A model generated the notes under the pieces. It was not told the origin of the DNA, made no database searches, and was given only the letters and a program-made list of their open reading frames with translations. DNA of 64,000 nt. Source: Lumbricus rubellus. Taxonomy: Eukaryota > Annelida > Clitellata > Crassiclitellata > Lumbricidae. The position numbers and the translations under genes were made by a program. Shown here piece by piece: positions 35,401 through 44,037 of the stretch (position 1 is the stretch's first letter; every line of letters starts with the position of its first letter). The DNA is taken from positions 33,400,507-33,464,506 of the forward strand of contig OX243818.1 in the NCBI GenBank assembly GCA_945859605.1, written 5' to 3'.

Positions 35401-37463
35401 ATGAAAAAAACGTGTGTTCAGTGTAGCATGATGAATGGTTGCGAAACATGGGCGAGAAAATGCTAGATAACAATCTTAACCCTTTAATGCCAGAGGGCAT
35501 AGGATTTCCCATACCATTTACTACCATCTCAGCATTAAAGGGTTAAGGATATGGCTGACTCAGAAGATGAACAACGGGGAGGTGTACAGAAGAGTGGGAG
35601 TGACTGAGAGCTTCATGCAGAAGGTCGTTCAGCGACACTGAACTATTCGAACATGTCTGCAGAATGGGAGAAGACAGAAGAAAGGTGCTGGTGTTTGGAA
35701 TGAGAGACGGCACGAATGAAAGAGGAATGACAACGACGAGAATGGACAGACAACAACATCGTAGAATGATGTGGAAAAGATCTGCAGACACTCTTTTTTA
35801 AAACTTTCATATGACTAGTCTGGCTATGGATAGATTCAGCTGGAGAGAGACATTGGCACTGAACCATGGTTATTGATTGATTGATTTGTCATATAAGAAA
35901 GATGATCAGAGATGCCTACCTCATCTATCCAGGCCTGGCACTGCCAGAGTATGCACAGTTACTTATGATGTCTAGATTCTCAATAAGGTCAGATTAAAAC
36001 CATTAGTAACTTTAGAATATAATAGATTTTGATGAGATCTTTCTTTTTAAACTTTCATATCTAACCGTCTTTGATGTTTGTAACAGAGCTGCCCTTTCTT
36101 TGGTCTCGGTTACACTATGAAGGTTGCTTCATTCAGTGAAGTACTGGCATATAATCGATTTATTGCAATTATTACAAGAGAACATACAACCACAAATTTT
36201 AAAATTTAATCCAAAATAATTATAACCCAATTTTATGCATTAAGCTGATCAAATTTTAGGTACACACAATAAACAGAAACAATCACACCTCGAAAACCGA
36301 ATCTGATATTACTATATTAATAATTTATTCCTAAAACCGTACTCTGATAAATACAAAAATAATTTAAAAAATTACCCATGTGTGCTCCATATTCGCCTTG
36401 GCCGTAGTAACCATATGGAACATCATACTGCTAAAAACACAAATATTAGAAAACAAAATTAAACTGACCGGAATAAAATGTTAATTAATACCTACCAAAT
36501 TTTTGAAAAACCAGTCAATTAAGTTTAACCAGTCAAAATCTAAATATAGGGGAATGTATCCTATGAAAAAATCAAAGTTTTGTCAGCCCTGGGCTTTTGT
36601 CCAAGGGGATTATGTCCAGGGTGGGATAATGTTTCCCCAAAACAGTTATATAATAGAAAGCGGCTGAACCCTTGAAAATTATTCATAGCTAGATTGAATA
36701 CATGGTATAATGTCCAGACCTATTGAGTTTGTTGGCAACACAGTTTAGCATCTACAAATTTTTAGGCTTTGTGAAAATTGATCTCCGGGATCTGGCCAAA
36801 ATTCGTTTTGCGGATTCAGGTTTCGGTGATTCAGGTTTCAGGCCGACTTTATTATGAGGAACCATTCTAACTAAGGAGGGGTAAACCTGAAGCCCCGAAA
36901 TAAAAAACGCTTAGAGTACACAAACATCCGATTTTTGAAAGCACTTTTATAACAGAAAGCGGCCTAACCCCAAACTATTAGGAATTAATTGAGTACATGG
37001 CATAATGGACCTATTAAGTGCTGTTGATAACAGTTTAGTGTATCAAAATCATTAGATTCTGTGAAAATCGATTTCAGGGATCTGGTCGAAATTCGTTGGG
37101 GGGGAGGGTGGAATACGGGTTTCGGAACGCACCCTAATTGGGTAGCATGTCGATTTGGGTTAACTAGAACCGGTCGTCTGGATTCATAAATCGGATGTCA
37201 CCAGCTTCACAACACCTAAATTTTCAGTTTATTTAAAAATGGCAGAGAACGATGTAAGTGTTTAATCAAAAGGTCTCCAAAACGCTGCACGGAAATACAT
37301 CTTCTCGGGTCTTATGAACACCGACACTGACCAATATGGTCACATGTATGCGGTCCTAGAAAATGCCAAAATACAATTGATACTCAGTTGATTTCAATTG
37401 TAAAAATGTTTTAGCTTTTCAATTTACCTCGGCATCTCCGTAATCTTCACTTTCGTGCCACAT
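23496..37463 (-). CDS. EIF3L: Eukaryotic translation initiation factor 3 subunit L
   Basis: Nineteen coding exons in transcription order: 37428-37463, 36376-36430, 34056-34191, 33505-33584, 32760-32821, 32118-32187, 31615-31688, 30127-30207, 29449-29539, 29018-29172, 28353-28523, 27917-28050, 27414-27516, 26320-26393, 25829-25886, 24907-24945, 24437-24529, 24148-24228, 23496-23537. All have GT/AG borders and matching phases, summing to 1635 nt (544 codons plus TAG). The product is an all-helical eIF3 core subunit with a C-terminal PCI domain; it helps assemble the 43S pre-initiation complex in the cytoplasm. Recognisable stretches include the acidic Tyr-rich N-terminus, [15 protein letters not shown], the [14 protein letters not shown] region and the C-terminal [10 protein letters not shown]. 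Length fits the family (about 560). The gene looks intact despite many insertions in its introns. Confidence 0.95.
24946..25828 (-). other. eIF3L intron without recognised content
   Basis: An 883-bp intron between the exons at 25829-25886 and 24907-24945. AT-rich; no repeat or RNA recognised. Other eIF3L introns of more than 300 bp in which I see nothing are 23538-24147, 25887-26319, 27517-27916 (apart from a small MITE), 28524-29017 and 32188-32759. Confidence 0.5.
26590..27283. mobile_element. hAT element carrying a non-LTR retrotransposon fragment
   Basis: The ends CAGTGGTTCCCAAA and its inverted copy (tttgggaaccactg) are flanked by the exact 8-bp duplication tgctagat (26582-26589 and 27284-27291), diagnostic of hAT. 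Subterminal 'ccgcggaccggc' motifs also occur near both ends. The interior at about 26650-26935 is the 3' end of a non-LTR reverse-transcriptase gene, so a retrotransposon inserted into, or was captured by, the element. Lies in an eIF3L intron. Confidence 0.85.
26650..26935 (+). pseudogene. Non-LTR retrotransposon RT C-terminal fragment
   Basis: About 84 open codons with the C-terminal pattern of endonuclease/RT proteins: [25 protein letters not shown]. It ends close to a gatgatgat tail. The same 3' end (tggcgtcggac-cctacg) recurs at 44664-44722, and a decayed copy lies at 35547-35800, so this is one repeated family. Confidence 0.65.
27566..27648. mobile_element. Small MITE with inner palindrome
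   Basis: 83 bp bounded by the inverted repeats TTAACACATTCAGCGC and its complement. Its centre contains the perfect 20-bp palindrome gggacgtatatatacgtccc. TTAA at both outer ends suggests a piggyBac-related MITE, as in the similar element at 35476-35546. Confidence 0.6.
30239..30420. repeat. Left copy of a 182-bp target-site duplication
   Basis: Identical by eye over all 182 bases to 31427-31608. The two copies bracket the retrotransposon insertion at 30421-31426, and the first bases outside the copies differ. Confidence 0.9.
30421..31426 (-). mobile_element. 5'-truncated RTE-like non-LTR retrotransposon
   Basis: A 1006-bp insertion in eIF3L intron 7, bounded exactly by a 182-bp direct duplication. 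It contains one uninterrupted - strand frame (RT part and C-terminus). The stop codon TGA is followed only by CATGACATG, so there is almost no 3' UTR and the tail is a short repeat. A very short 3' UTR and long, variable target duplications are known of the RTE clade; the assignment rests on these and on protein pattern, not on a tree. The 5' part (endonuclease and fingers) is missing. Confidence 0.85.
30430..31416 (-). CDS. Reverse transcriptase, C-terminal two thirds (non-LTR)
   Basis: An open frame of 328 codons with no stop. It contains the palm motifs [14 protein letters not shown] (about residues 28-41) and Y-A-D-D-I-L-L-I-A (about 70-78, the catalytic aspartates). Then come the thumb and a C-terminal region with [17 protein letters not shown] and G-R-P-R-I-S-W. 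The intact frame and identical target duplications show a recent insertion. The endonuclease domain and the first RT motifs are missing because of 5' truncation, so it cannot move by itself. Confidence 0.85.
   Translation of the reverse strand: MMNLYKQQRAAVRTDNITSNWFRVKKGVRQGCNISPCLFNIMAEHVMRKALDGFRGGFRIGGRTISNLRYADDILLIATSPEELQELVNRVESAAKEYGLKINVSKTKVMTNTDRILRIFVADSELKQVDNFTYLGSKISSDAKCSVDIKSRLAMGMAVMVKLTKVWKNKSISTQTKLRLMKSLVWSVATYGCESWVLKKAEEKQIQSFENKCTRKLLRISWTLKLTTEQVYRLAGTSPELLGSIKARKLSYFGHIIRIPQDCVEKAIMLGHVEGCRRKGRPRISWIDNILAWSRLSGSNLLAAARDRRQWRAVVHACDQPSRSDVGD
31427..31608. repeat. Right copy of the 182-bp target-site duplication
   Basis: Partner of 30239-30420. It ends 7 bp before the end of eIF3L exon 7 (31615), so the target was the 5' end of the intron. 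Confidence 0.9.
33150..33430 (+). mobile_element. L2/CR1-like retrotransposon 3' fragment
   Basis: The + strand translation around 33170-33383 shows the C-terminal non-LTR pattern (V-P-L-S-H-K…F-S-V-V-G…L-L-E-W-P-L-S-L-E). It is followed by 'gtgctatataaataattgaatgaatga', the same terminus as the larger copy at 38291-38990. It lies in eIF3L intron 4, 75 bp from exon 4. Confidence 0.65.
33475..33520 (-). repeat. 23-bp tandem duplication covering the exon 4 splice donor of eIF3L
   Basis: The unit cacttacccttagggatgaccct (23 bp) occurs twice in direct succession (33475-33497 and 33498-33520). On the - strand each copy contains the donor G|GTAAGTG. Use of the exon-proximal donor (after 33505) gives the conserved reading frame. 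Reading on to the second donor meets an in-frame TGA at once. Confidence 0.9.
34235..35202. mobile_element. mariner-like element with long terminal inverted repeats
   Basis: Ends cactgtgtccggaaaaaaag and its inverted copy, with inversion continuing for about 65 bp, flanked by TA on both sides. Subterminal gacgtcat pairs occur near 34381 and 35040. The - strand between about 34755 and 34560 encodes a decayed mariner C-terminus ([16 protein letters not shown]) with stops and shifts. It lies in eIF3L intron 2. Confidence 0.85.
35476..35546. mobile_element. Small MITE
   Basis: 71 bp bounded by TTAACCCTTTAATGC and its inverted copy. Same general design as the element at 27566-27648, in another eIF3L intron. 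Confidence 0.6.
35547..35800 (+). pseudogene. Decayed non-LTR RT C-terminal fragment
   Basis: The translation retains C-R-M-G…[17 protein letters not shown], colinear with the fragment at 26650-26935, with frame breaks. It starts directly beside the MITE at 35476. Confidence 0.55.
36650..37130. repeat. Diverged direct duplication of about 300 bp in eIF3L intron 1
   Basis: Two blocks (about 36650-36815 and 36950-37105) share the same order of motifs: aatagaaagcggc, ttgaatacatggtataatg, cagtttag, tctgtgaaaattgat, gggatctgg, aaattcgtt. The product or origin is unknown. Confidence 0.5.
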
Positions 37464-37597
37464 GGTAGCTAAAATACGTTTTTAACAGAGATTTCACAAA
37501 GCACGCTCCGAACCGGCCACACGGACAGTGTCCAATTGTCAGGGATGCCACTCTGATTTAAAGATCAGATCTGGATTTTAAAAAGGCTAGAAAAGAT

Positions 37598-37830
37598 CGT
37601 CGTCGTCGTCGGTGCCTTATTCGTCATTCGTAACATTGGCAATGGACAATTCTTCTCCAGAGATCTTTCTGCTGTGCTGCTCGTACCACCTGCTCCATCG
37701 ACAGTCCCGTCCATTGCTTCACATAGTCCATCCACAATCCACATTCTTCTTGGCCTTCCTCTTCCCCTTGAGGGGAAGAGGTTAAGAAAAGATAGATAGG
37801 CCTAAATAAATTTTTAAAAACAAACATTTT
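37598..37830 (-). pseudogene. Non-LTR RT C-terminal fragment with (CGA)n tail
   Basis: The - strand frame contains the C-terminal pattern W-M-D-Y-V-K-Q-W-T-G-L-S-M-E-Q-V-V-R-A-A…L-W-R-R-I-V, ending near a (cga)5 tail at 37598-37612. It starts about 135 bp upstream of the eIF3L start codon, so eIF3L promoter sequence must lie within or beyond it. Confidence 0.6.
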
Positions 37831-38290
37831 TGGGGAAATTTGCCACGACCTTTTTTTAGTGTTCAGATCCGAAAAATTTCCAGATTTTCCTGTTTTTCTT
37901 TTTCTCCTTTCAGATATGCAGCATAATTAGGCTATGCTGATGAACTTTTTTAGTCGTTGTTAGGCTAGTCATTTGCTCCAAAATCAGACATTTTTCTTAA
38001 ATCTTTCTTTTTTACTCATCCTTTGTATATTTTTTACCGAAAAATCTATAATTTTAAAAAATGTCAGAAAAACCACCGTGACAAAAAAACTAGATCTTGA
38101 AAAAAACTAGAAACCCTGAGCGAAAAACCTAGATCTAGGTGAGAAAAGCTATGAGTGGCATCCCTGGAAATAGTTACATCACACGTGTCTAGCCAAGCAG
38201 AGTCAGCGGACTTAACCAGCCGCTGCAATTGCAGCCTCAAGCGGACTTCGCTGATCGGCTGTCTGCCGGATAGCTAATGTAGGCCTACTA
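37831..38290. other. Spacer upstream of eIF3L, no recognised feature
   Basis: AT-rich sequence with no gene or element supported. Confidence 0.4.
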
Positions 38291-38990
38291 GGTCATTCAT
38301 TCATTCATTCATTCATTCATTCATTCATTCATTCATTCATTCGGACATTTATATAGCGCTCCTTCAAGTAAAAGAAACTACTCAGAGGCGCTCCCGACTC
38401 CAGCGCGCCTAAAAATAACAGTTTTAAGTTTAGTAAGGAACGATCTTGGTAGAGTCCCAGGGTGTAGGCGTAGCTCAAAAGGAAGGCCATTCCAGACCAC
38501 CGGACCAACCACAGAGAAGGCTCGATTCTTCATGGTAGCAGTACGAACAAAAGGAACCAAGAGGACTCCCTTATCGGCAGAGCGTAGCTGACGACGTTCT
38601 TGGATACCCAATGTAAGGCTGCATAGCTCAAGGAGGTAAATTGGGGCGAAGTCCTGACAACATCGCCAAGCCAATGCAGACACCCTGAACTCAATACGCT
38701 GGCGAATAGGGAGCCAGTGACGTATCTCAATCATGTAATTTGAGACATGGCTACATTTAGAGATTTTCCCAATTAGGCGCGCAGTAGATCGCAACACCCG
38801 GTCAAGACAAGTCAATTTGCTGGATGGGAGGCCAATGTAGAGCGAAGAGCAATAATAAATGCGAGATGTAGGCCCACAAAGGAATGCACTAGAGTACCGG
38901 TAGACTAAGAGTAGCAGCAGATGCAAGGGAACGGATGACAGTGCGAAGCTGGCGCAGTTGGTAATAGCAGTCTCGAGCAAGTGAGTTCTT
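38291..38990 (-). mobile_element. L2/CR1-like non-LTR retrotransposon, 3' part
   Basis: The - strand frame 38378-38980 (200 codons, open) is the C-terminal region of a non-LTR RT protein: L-P-I-R-Q-R-I-E-F-R, then R-A-F-S-V-V-G-P-V-V-W-N-G-L-P, then S-F-L-T-K-L-K-T. It is followed by 'gcgctatataaatg' and a (atga)n tail, the plus-strand (attc)n array at 38291-38341. The RT palm is missing. This terminus is shared by the fragments at 33150 and 1829. Confidence 0.75.
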
Positions 38991-39145
38991 GGTCAAGTTG
39001 GACACCAAGGTCAGGCGCGGATTCAGAGGGGGGCGGAGCCGGCGTACGCCCCCCTAAACCTGCAGCAAATGTTCTCAAACTAAACTGACCTAAAATTATA
39101 ATTGCAATTTGGGAATAGGATGTTTGAAGTAGCTGGACCGGCAGA

Positions 39146-39355
39146 ATGGAGCTCTCTTGCCGTATTATGTATCCAAATATTACCACTATAATTCACATTT
39201 TGATGCTCACTTCTGTCACGGCTTGCAGTGTTGAACGAGCAAATTCTAGCCTGCGATTTGTGAAGTCGTGTTTCCGAAGTACAATGAACGAGGACAGATT
39301 TAATGCACTCATTTTATTGTTACTTTGTCCACAAGGAGATCAAGTTAGACATTGA
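39146..39355 (+). pseudogene. hAT transposase C-terminal dimerisation region
   Basis: A 69-codon frame ends in the typical hAT C-terminal pattern: T-A-C-S-V-E-R-A-N-S-S-L-R, then K-S-C-F-R-S-T-M-N-E-D-R-F-N-A-L. Only this last domain is present, after a possible hAT terminus at 39012 (caggcgcggattcagag). The rest of the transposase is gone. Confidence 0.7.
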
Positions 39356-39619
39356 TGACATTATCAAGGCCTACGCCAGAAAGCATCCAAGGAGAATGAC
39401 AATGCTTAATCCACTGGCATGACTGTGACATTTAATTATTTTCTTTTTGGATCAAGGGTTGCATGATCAAAACCGATAACTAATTTATAATCGTTTCACT
39501 GTTAACCTTTAGTGGAGACCAGTGGTTTTATATGAGAAACTATATATTTTTTAAAGTTCCATAACATTTTCTATAAAAAGGATCATTATAGTGTGGCGTG
39601 ATCTAATTTCATATATAGG

Positions 39620-40150
39620 CCTATACAGGGCTTAAAGTGTGCCAGGACGGTTATGGACGGCGTCCTGGCATTTATTTTCGAGGCAGGACGCCGTCCTATG
39701 ACTTATTTGGCCAGCACTATCAGGACGGTCGTCCATGACTGCATGGACGGCGTCCATGCAGTTACGGACGACCCGCCATGACTGCCTAAAAATGGCTCCA
39801 TTTGATATCGACACAGCCAAAAATGCGCTGGTCGCTGGGGCTCCGCCCCCAGACCCCGCTGGGGAGCTCAGCTTACTGTAAAGACAAAATCTTTATCTTT
39901 TACAATAACATTTTTATTTTTATTTTTATCCTGGTAGCTTGCGACACTGAAAAACGACTTATTCTTAAAAATTTCGCGACTTAGTCGTTCACAAATAGCT
40001 GGCAAACAAGAGCCTTAAAATGGCCCCATTTAAGGTCGAAACAGCCAAAAATGCGCTGGTCGCTGGGGCTCCGCCCCAGACCCCGCTGGGGGACCTTACG
40101 ACGCTCCTCCAGACCCCCTAGTCGGGATGGGCGTCGTTTTTACACTTTAA
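39620..40150 (-). mobile_element. Inverted copy of the hAT internal repeat unit
   Basis: The block shares, in reverse orientation, the 235-bp unit of the element at 11995-12908 (cgctggtcgctggggctccgcccc at two places, 39829 and 40054) and its neighbouring 'aagtgtgccaggacg' sequence. Its own termini were not found. Confidence 0.6.
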
Positions 40151-40178
40151 GCACTGTATATGTATATGTATATATATA

Positions 40179-40797
40179 CAGGGTGGTCCAAAATAAACCG
40201 CACAATGATAAATTGATAGTACTTTATTCAGACCCAATTCAAATATAACCGTGAAAATTCACAAAAACACAGCAATTATTTTTTACTGTAACATTACATG
40301 GATGGATTTCGTTACATAAAATGTTCAATGTGTCCTCGATCCTTGCTGCTCGACCACGCATTGAAGCCGACGACGCCATTGATCAATTGCGCGGTCAATG
40401 AAACGCAATCGTTGTTCAACTGCTGTCCAACTTTGCGCCTGTACTGGTTAAGTCCGAGATCTTTCTTTACAACACATTTAACAGTTGAACGTGAAATGCC
40501 GGTTTCACGTGCGATCTCCCTTGGGCTCTTATGGCTTAGCGGTTTGTCTTCCTGGCTTACCAACTTGATATTTGCATCTGTTCGAGCTGATTTCAGACGT
40601 CCGCTACCCGGCTTCCTAGCTGTGGTACAGTGTACCTTCGGTATCAATTTTTTTAATGAGGTCATCGATAGTACGACGTTTCCATGTCTTATTTGGAAAT
40701 TCTTTCATCATACGCAAGAAAAATGGCATTAAACATTGAATTGTTATACATTATATCAAGAAAACTGTCACTGTGCGGTTTATTTTGGACCACCCTG
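40179..40797 (-). mobile_element. Internally deleted mariner element
   Basis: Perfect-looking inverted ends (cagggtggtccaaaataaac…) between TA dinucleotides, 619 bp. The - strand frame 40312-40665 keeps the N-terminal helix-turn-helix part (G-S-G-R-L-K-S-A-R-T, S-P-R-E-I-A-R-E-T-G-I-S-R-S-T-V). It then jumps to a C-terminal-like ending (R-G-H-I-E-H-F-M), so the DDD catalytic core is deleted. Confidence 0.85.
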
Positions 40798-41100
40798 TAT
40801 ATAGGGTGACACAAAAGTTCGTTCACCGTTTTCAAAATGCGTTATCTCAGTAACGGCTTTATATTTCTTTATAATATTTGGTCAGTGTATACATCATTCA
40901 AATGAAAGATATTGGTACAAATTTTATTATGATCCAGTCCGTTTTCACCATTAGGCTACAGTAGGGCTATAGAGTTGAACCGCTACCCGGGCTTTATCTA
41001 TTCTGTGGTTGAACAAATATCTGTACTTCGTTCATAACGGCCAAACACTGTTTAATTGTTTGTGAAAGAGTTTACCATTGAGACCGTGCGTGCATTGTGT
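40798..41100. mobile_element. Possible second mariner terminus
   Basis: Directly after the TA at 40798 begins 'tagggtgacacaaaagttcg…', resembling the termini at 13556 and 40179. No opposite end was found. Confidence 0.35.
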
Positions 41101-41746
41101 GCAAAGTTCCGCATTATATATCGCATAAGTATATCTTCATAATCTCATTCAGCCTGTATACCGACTTCAGCATACTCTCTTCGTCCTCTACGATCACGTG
41201 ATAGACATATATTCTTAGTCTATACTTTCTTACTTTACTTACTTTGACTACGCAATCAATTTAAATTACTCGCTTAATTTCTACTTTGCGAATCAACGAC
41301 AGCACTAATGACGTCATCTTGCTATTTTGGTACGATGACGTCATAGTTGGCCTGAGTTTTCGTTGCTTGGCAACGGGACGCGCGCGATTCAATATTTGAA
41401 TTAGGAAGTCGATTTAGCAGACAGATCGTATAGTATACGTTATGTAGGTATACAATGGTGAGACATTTCAAGGAGCAATGTAATCAAAATTCATTAGTCA
41501 GAAGAAGTAGAATTAAGAATTGAATTCGATCGGAAGTAGGCCTACCATGCCTTCATTGCGAAGACACGACGTTTTGACCAATAATCGAAAGATTGGCAAC
41601 TGTTACTTCGAACAGCAAAATCATCAAAGTTTCTACCTCACGAGAAATACGAAATTCTATTAAGGTAGGCCCTGCTCTCTTTTTTGAAGACACAGCTGTA
41701 GCCTAGATCAAAAGGCCTAATTATTATTCGATCTCAGCTTTCAAGA
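41101..41746. other. Intergenic, no recognised feature
   Basis: Nothing supported. A pair of tgacgtcat motifs near 41309 and 41336 was noted. Confidence 0.4.
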
Positions 41747-42065
41747 GTCCGGCCCACCGGGCCCAGTGGCGTAGCAATAGGTTGTGCAGCTTGTGCAGTG
41801 CACAAGGGCCCCCGGCTGTCAAGGCCCCCGGGGTCACAGACTCACAGTCAAGTTTTTGCTTTAGGAATATTCAGAATGTGTTCAAATGATCAAATCCATA
41901 TTATACAACGGTGACGCAGTAGTGGATTGTGCAGACTGCACAAGATCCCCATGATTTCATCAAGCCTTGTGGCAGAATTCAATTAAGTTTGATCAATGCT
42001 GAAGTGGTGGTCGCTTTGGATATCGACACCAAGCAGAGAGACACGTCGGAAACTATGGTGGTATA

Positions 42066-43172
42066 GGGTAAGGGAGCCCATTATGGGCACCCACCTAATA
42101 TGGGCACACCCGAAGAAAAGTATATATAGGCTAAAGTGTTATTGAAGCGCCATCTCATGGATTCCAGTAGAACTGCAGTGCGTCGTTGGATTTACCCAAA
42201 AAAATTATCTGGATTGTGACTGTGCAATTTTTTACATAATTTAATCAAGAAGAAATCAAATTTCACGAAAAAGTTAACGGTTTCCATAATTCTGTTTTCG
42301 GGTACTGTATCACGTGTTCCAATTGGATTCTTCAAAAGTAAATTTTTCTGTTTTGACAATTGTTTTGTGATCAGGCTGGTGTGCGTTGACAGGTGATTCC
42401 TGTAGTGCATTATTTGTATAGCCGACTTTGAAGCGTGTCACAGGTGAGAGCCTAATATGGGCACACTTGCCCTGCCCGAAAATTATGGTCTGAACAATAG
42501 ACTTAATATGGGCATGCCCATATTAAGTCTATTGCTAGTAGGACCATATATTGTATATAAAATATACAATATTATGGCCTGTATATTATATAATTTATAA
42601 GGTATATTGTAAGGAAATAAATACTATTACAAATAGAAAATTTAGATATGCTAAGCCAAACCTTTTTATATGTGTACGTATGCATACATAATGTACATAC
42701 ACACATACATAGATACATGCATACATGAATACGTTGAATAGACAGCAAGTTCTTGCTGGGTCACTCACTTTTAGGTTTAAGTTTTTCGATAAGGTTTCAG
42801 ATCCCTCTAGTGTTAGACTACAACATATTGTGTGGGCCTAGTAGCGGATAATCAATCACGGATTTCTTTTGGAAAACTATTGTGAAGAGCAATCATATGA
42901 CATTTACATGTACCGTTGACTACATTATGCGTGAACTTAATAATGTAATGAGTGCCCATATTAGGACACTAGTGCCTAATATGGGCACTACAGAGCGGTT
43001 TGTATTTTCAATATTTTGAGGGTAAATCTCAAAATTTTAATGTCATTTCAGTGTGTTTCTAGTTGCTAAAGTGTTGAAAATTAGTTTGACAAACATTGTT
43101 TTACTTGGCCTTCATTGGACCATGAACTACAGGCAAAAGCCCTTAAGGTGCCCATAATTGGGTACTTTACCC
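42066..43172. mobile_element. Nested TA-target DNA transposon
   Basis: Ends gggtaagggagcccattatgggcacc and an inverted, similar copy at 43146-43172, flanked by TA. The motif cctaatatgggcac recurs near the ends and in the interior in both orientations (about 42091, 42452, 42955, 42977), like transposase-binding subterminal repeats. There is a 40-bp perfect palindrome at 42495-42534. No transposase; non-autonomous. Confidence 0.75.
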
Positions 43173-43262
43173 TACGCGAGTTACTTTTAAAAAGAATTCT
43201 GGAACGAAGGCATCTCAATTCAATCAATCAACCAATTTTTTTATTGAGCCAAAAGAGCACAC

Positions 43263-43293
43263 AAGATATATATATATATATATATATATATAT
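43263..43293. repeat. (TA)n microsatellite
   Basis: About 15 TA units, inside the hAT-type element. Confidence 0.9.
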
Positions 43294-44037
43294 CAACACA
43301 TCAAAATAAAACATGAACGCTAATGGTCACAAAAGGAAACCCAGAAGGGACTGCAGAGTCCCGCTGGTTAGGGCCACCTATGCACATTTTCTGGTTCTGG
43401 GCGTTAACAGATTCAGCACAATAAAATTATATTCTATTTTCCATCATACATGTAATAAATCAAAATAAATCAAAACTTAACTAAGAAAACTAAACGTTCC
43501 AAATTTTAATTATTTTTGCGCAAGGGAATTCACCCAAAGGTATTCGCCCAAGCGAACATCATAGCATTGCCGATTTTTAAAATTCTTCTTTTGGACTTAC
43601 CGTAGTAACCCAAACTTGAGTTGCTTCAAATCATACAAATTTATTAAATGGTTTCTTTTTTATTCAAATAACCCAACTGTTTGATAGATTTTCAGTGTGG
43701 ATGGTTATAATTCATACTACAAGAGAGGAAACTCTGGCATCCTAAAGAAATAGATAATGTATTATAGCCAAACGGGAGGAAATAGGCCTAATAAAAATTG
43801 AAAAAAGTTAATTTGAAATTTAACGTCAAGTGTGAGCTAGGCCTATGCAAACAGTATAGGCCCTATCACAAAACCAGGCGCTTTTGCACAGTCTTGTTTG
43901 AAATCTTGGGGTTCAAGCATTGAAGGGGTCCACCACGAAAGCCCTGCACAAGGGCCTATAAAAACCTTGCTGCGCCACTGGTCCGGCCGATGATCACCTG
44001 GTGAAACAGCTGCCACTCTTCAATCAGACGAGCCCAA

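Larger units (their letters stand above)
41755..43980. mobile_element. hAT-type element hosting a nested TIR transposon
   Basis: The right end (ttgctgcgccactg) and the left sequence cagtggcgtagcaa at 41764 are inverted copies, and inner 'gtgcacaagggccc' blocks also pair. The 8-bp word gtccggcc lies at 41747-41754 and immediately after the right end at 43981-43988. On the left there are 9 additional bases between this word and the inverted repeat, so the left boundary is slightly uncertain. No transposase remains. A second element (42066-43172) is inserted inside. Confidence 0.65.
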
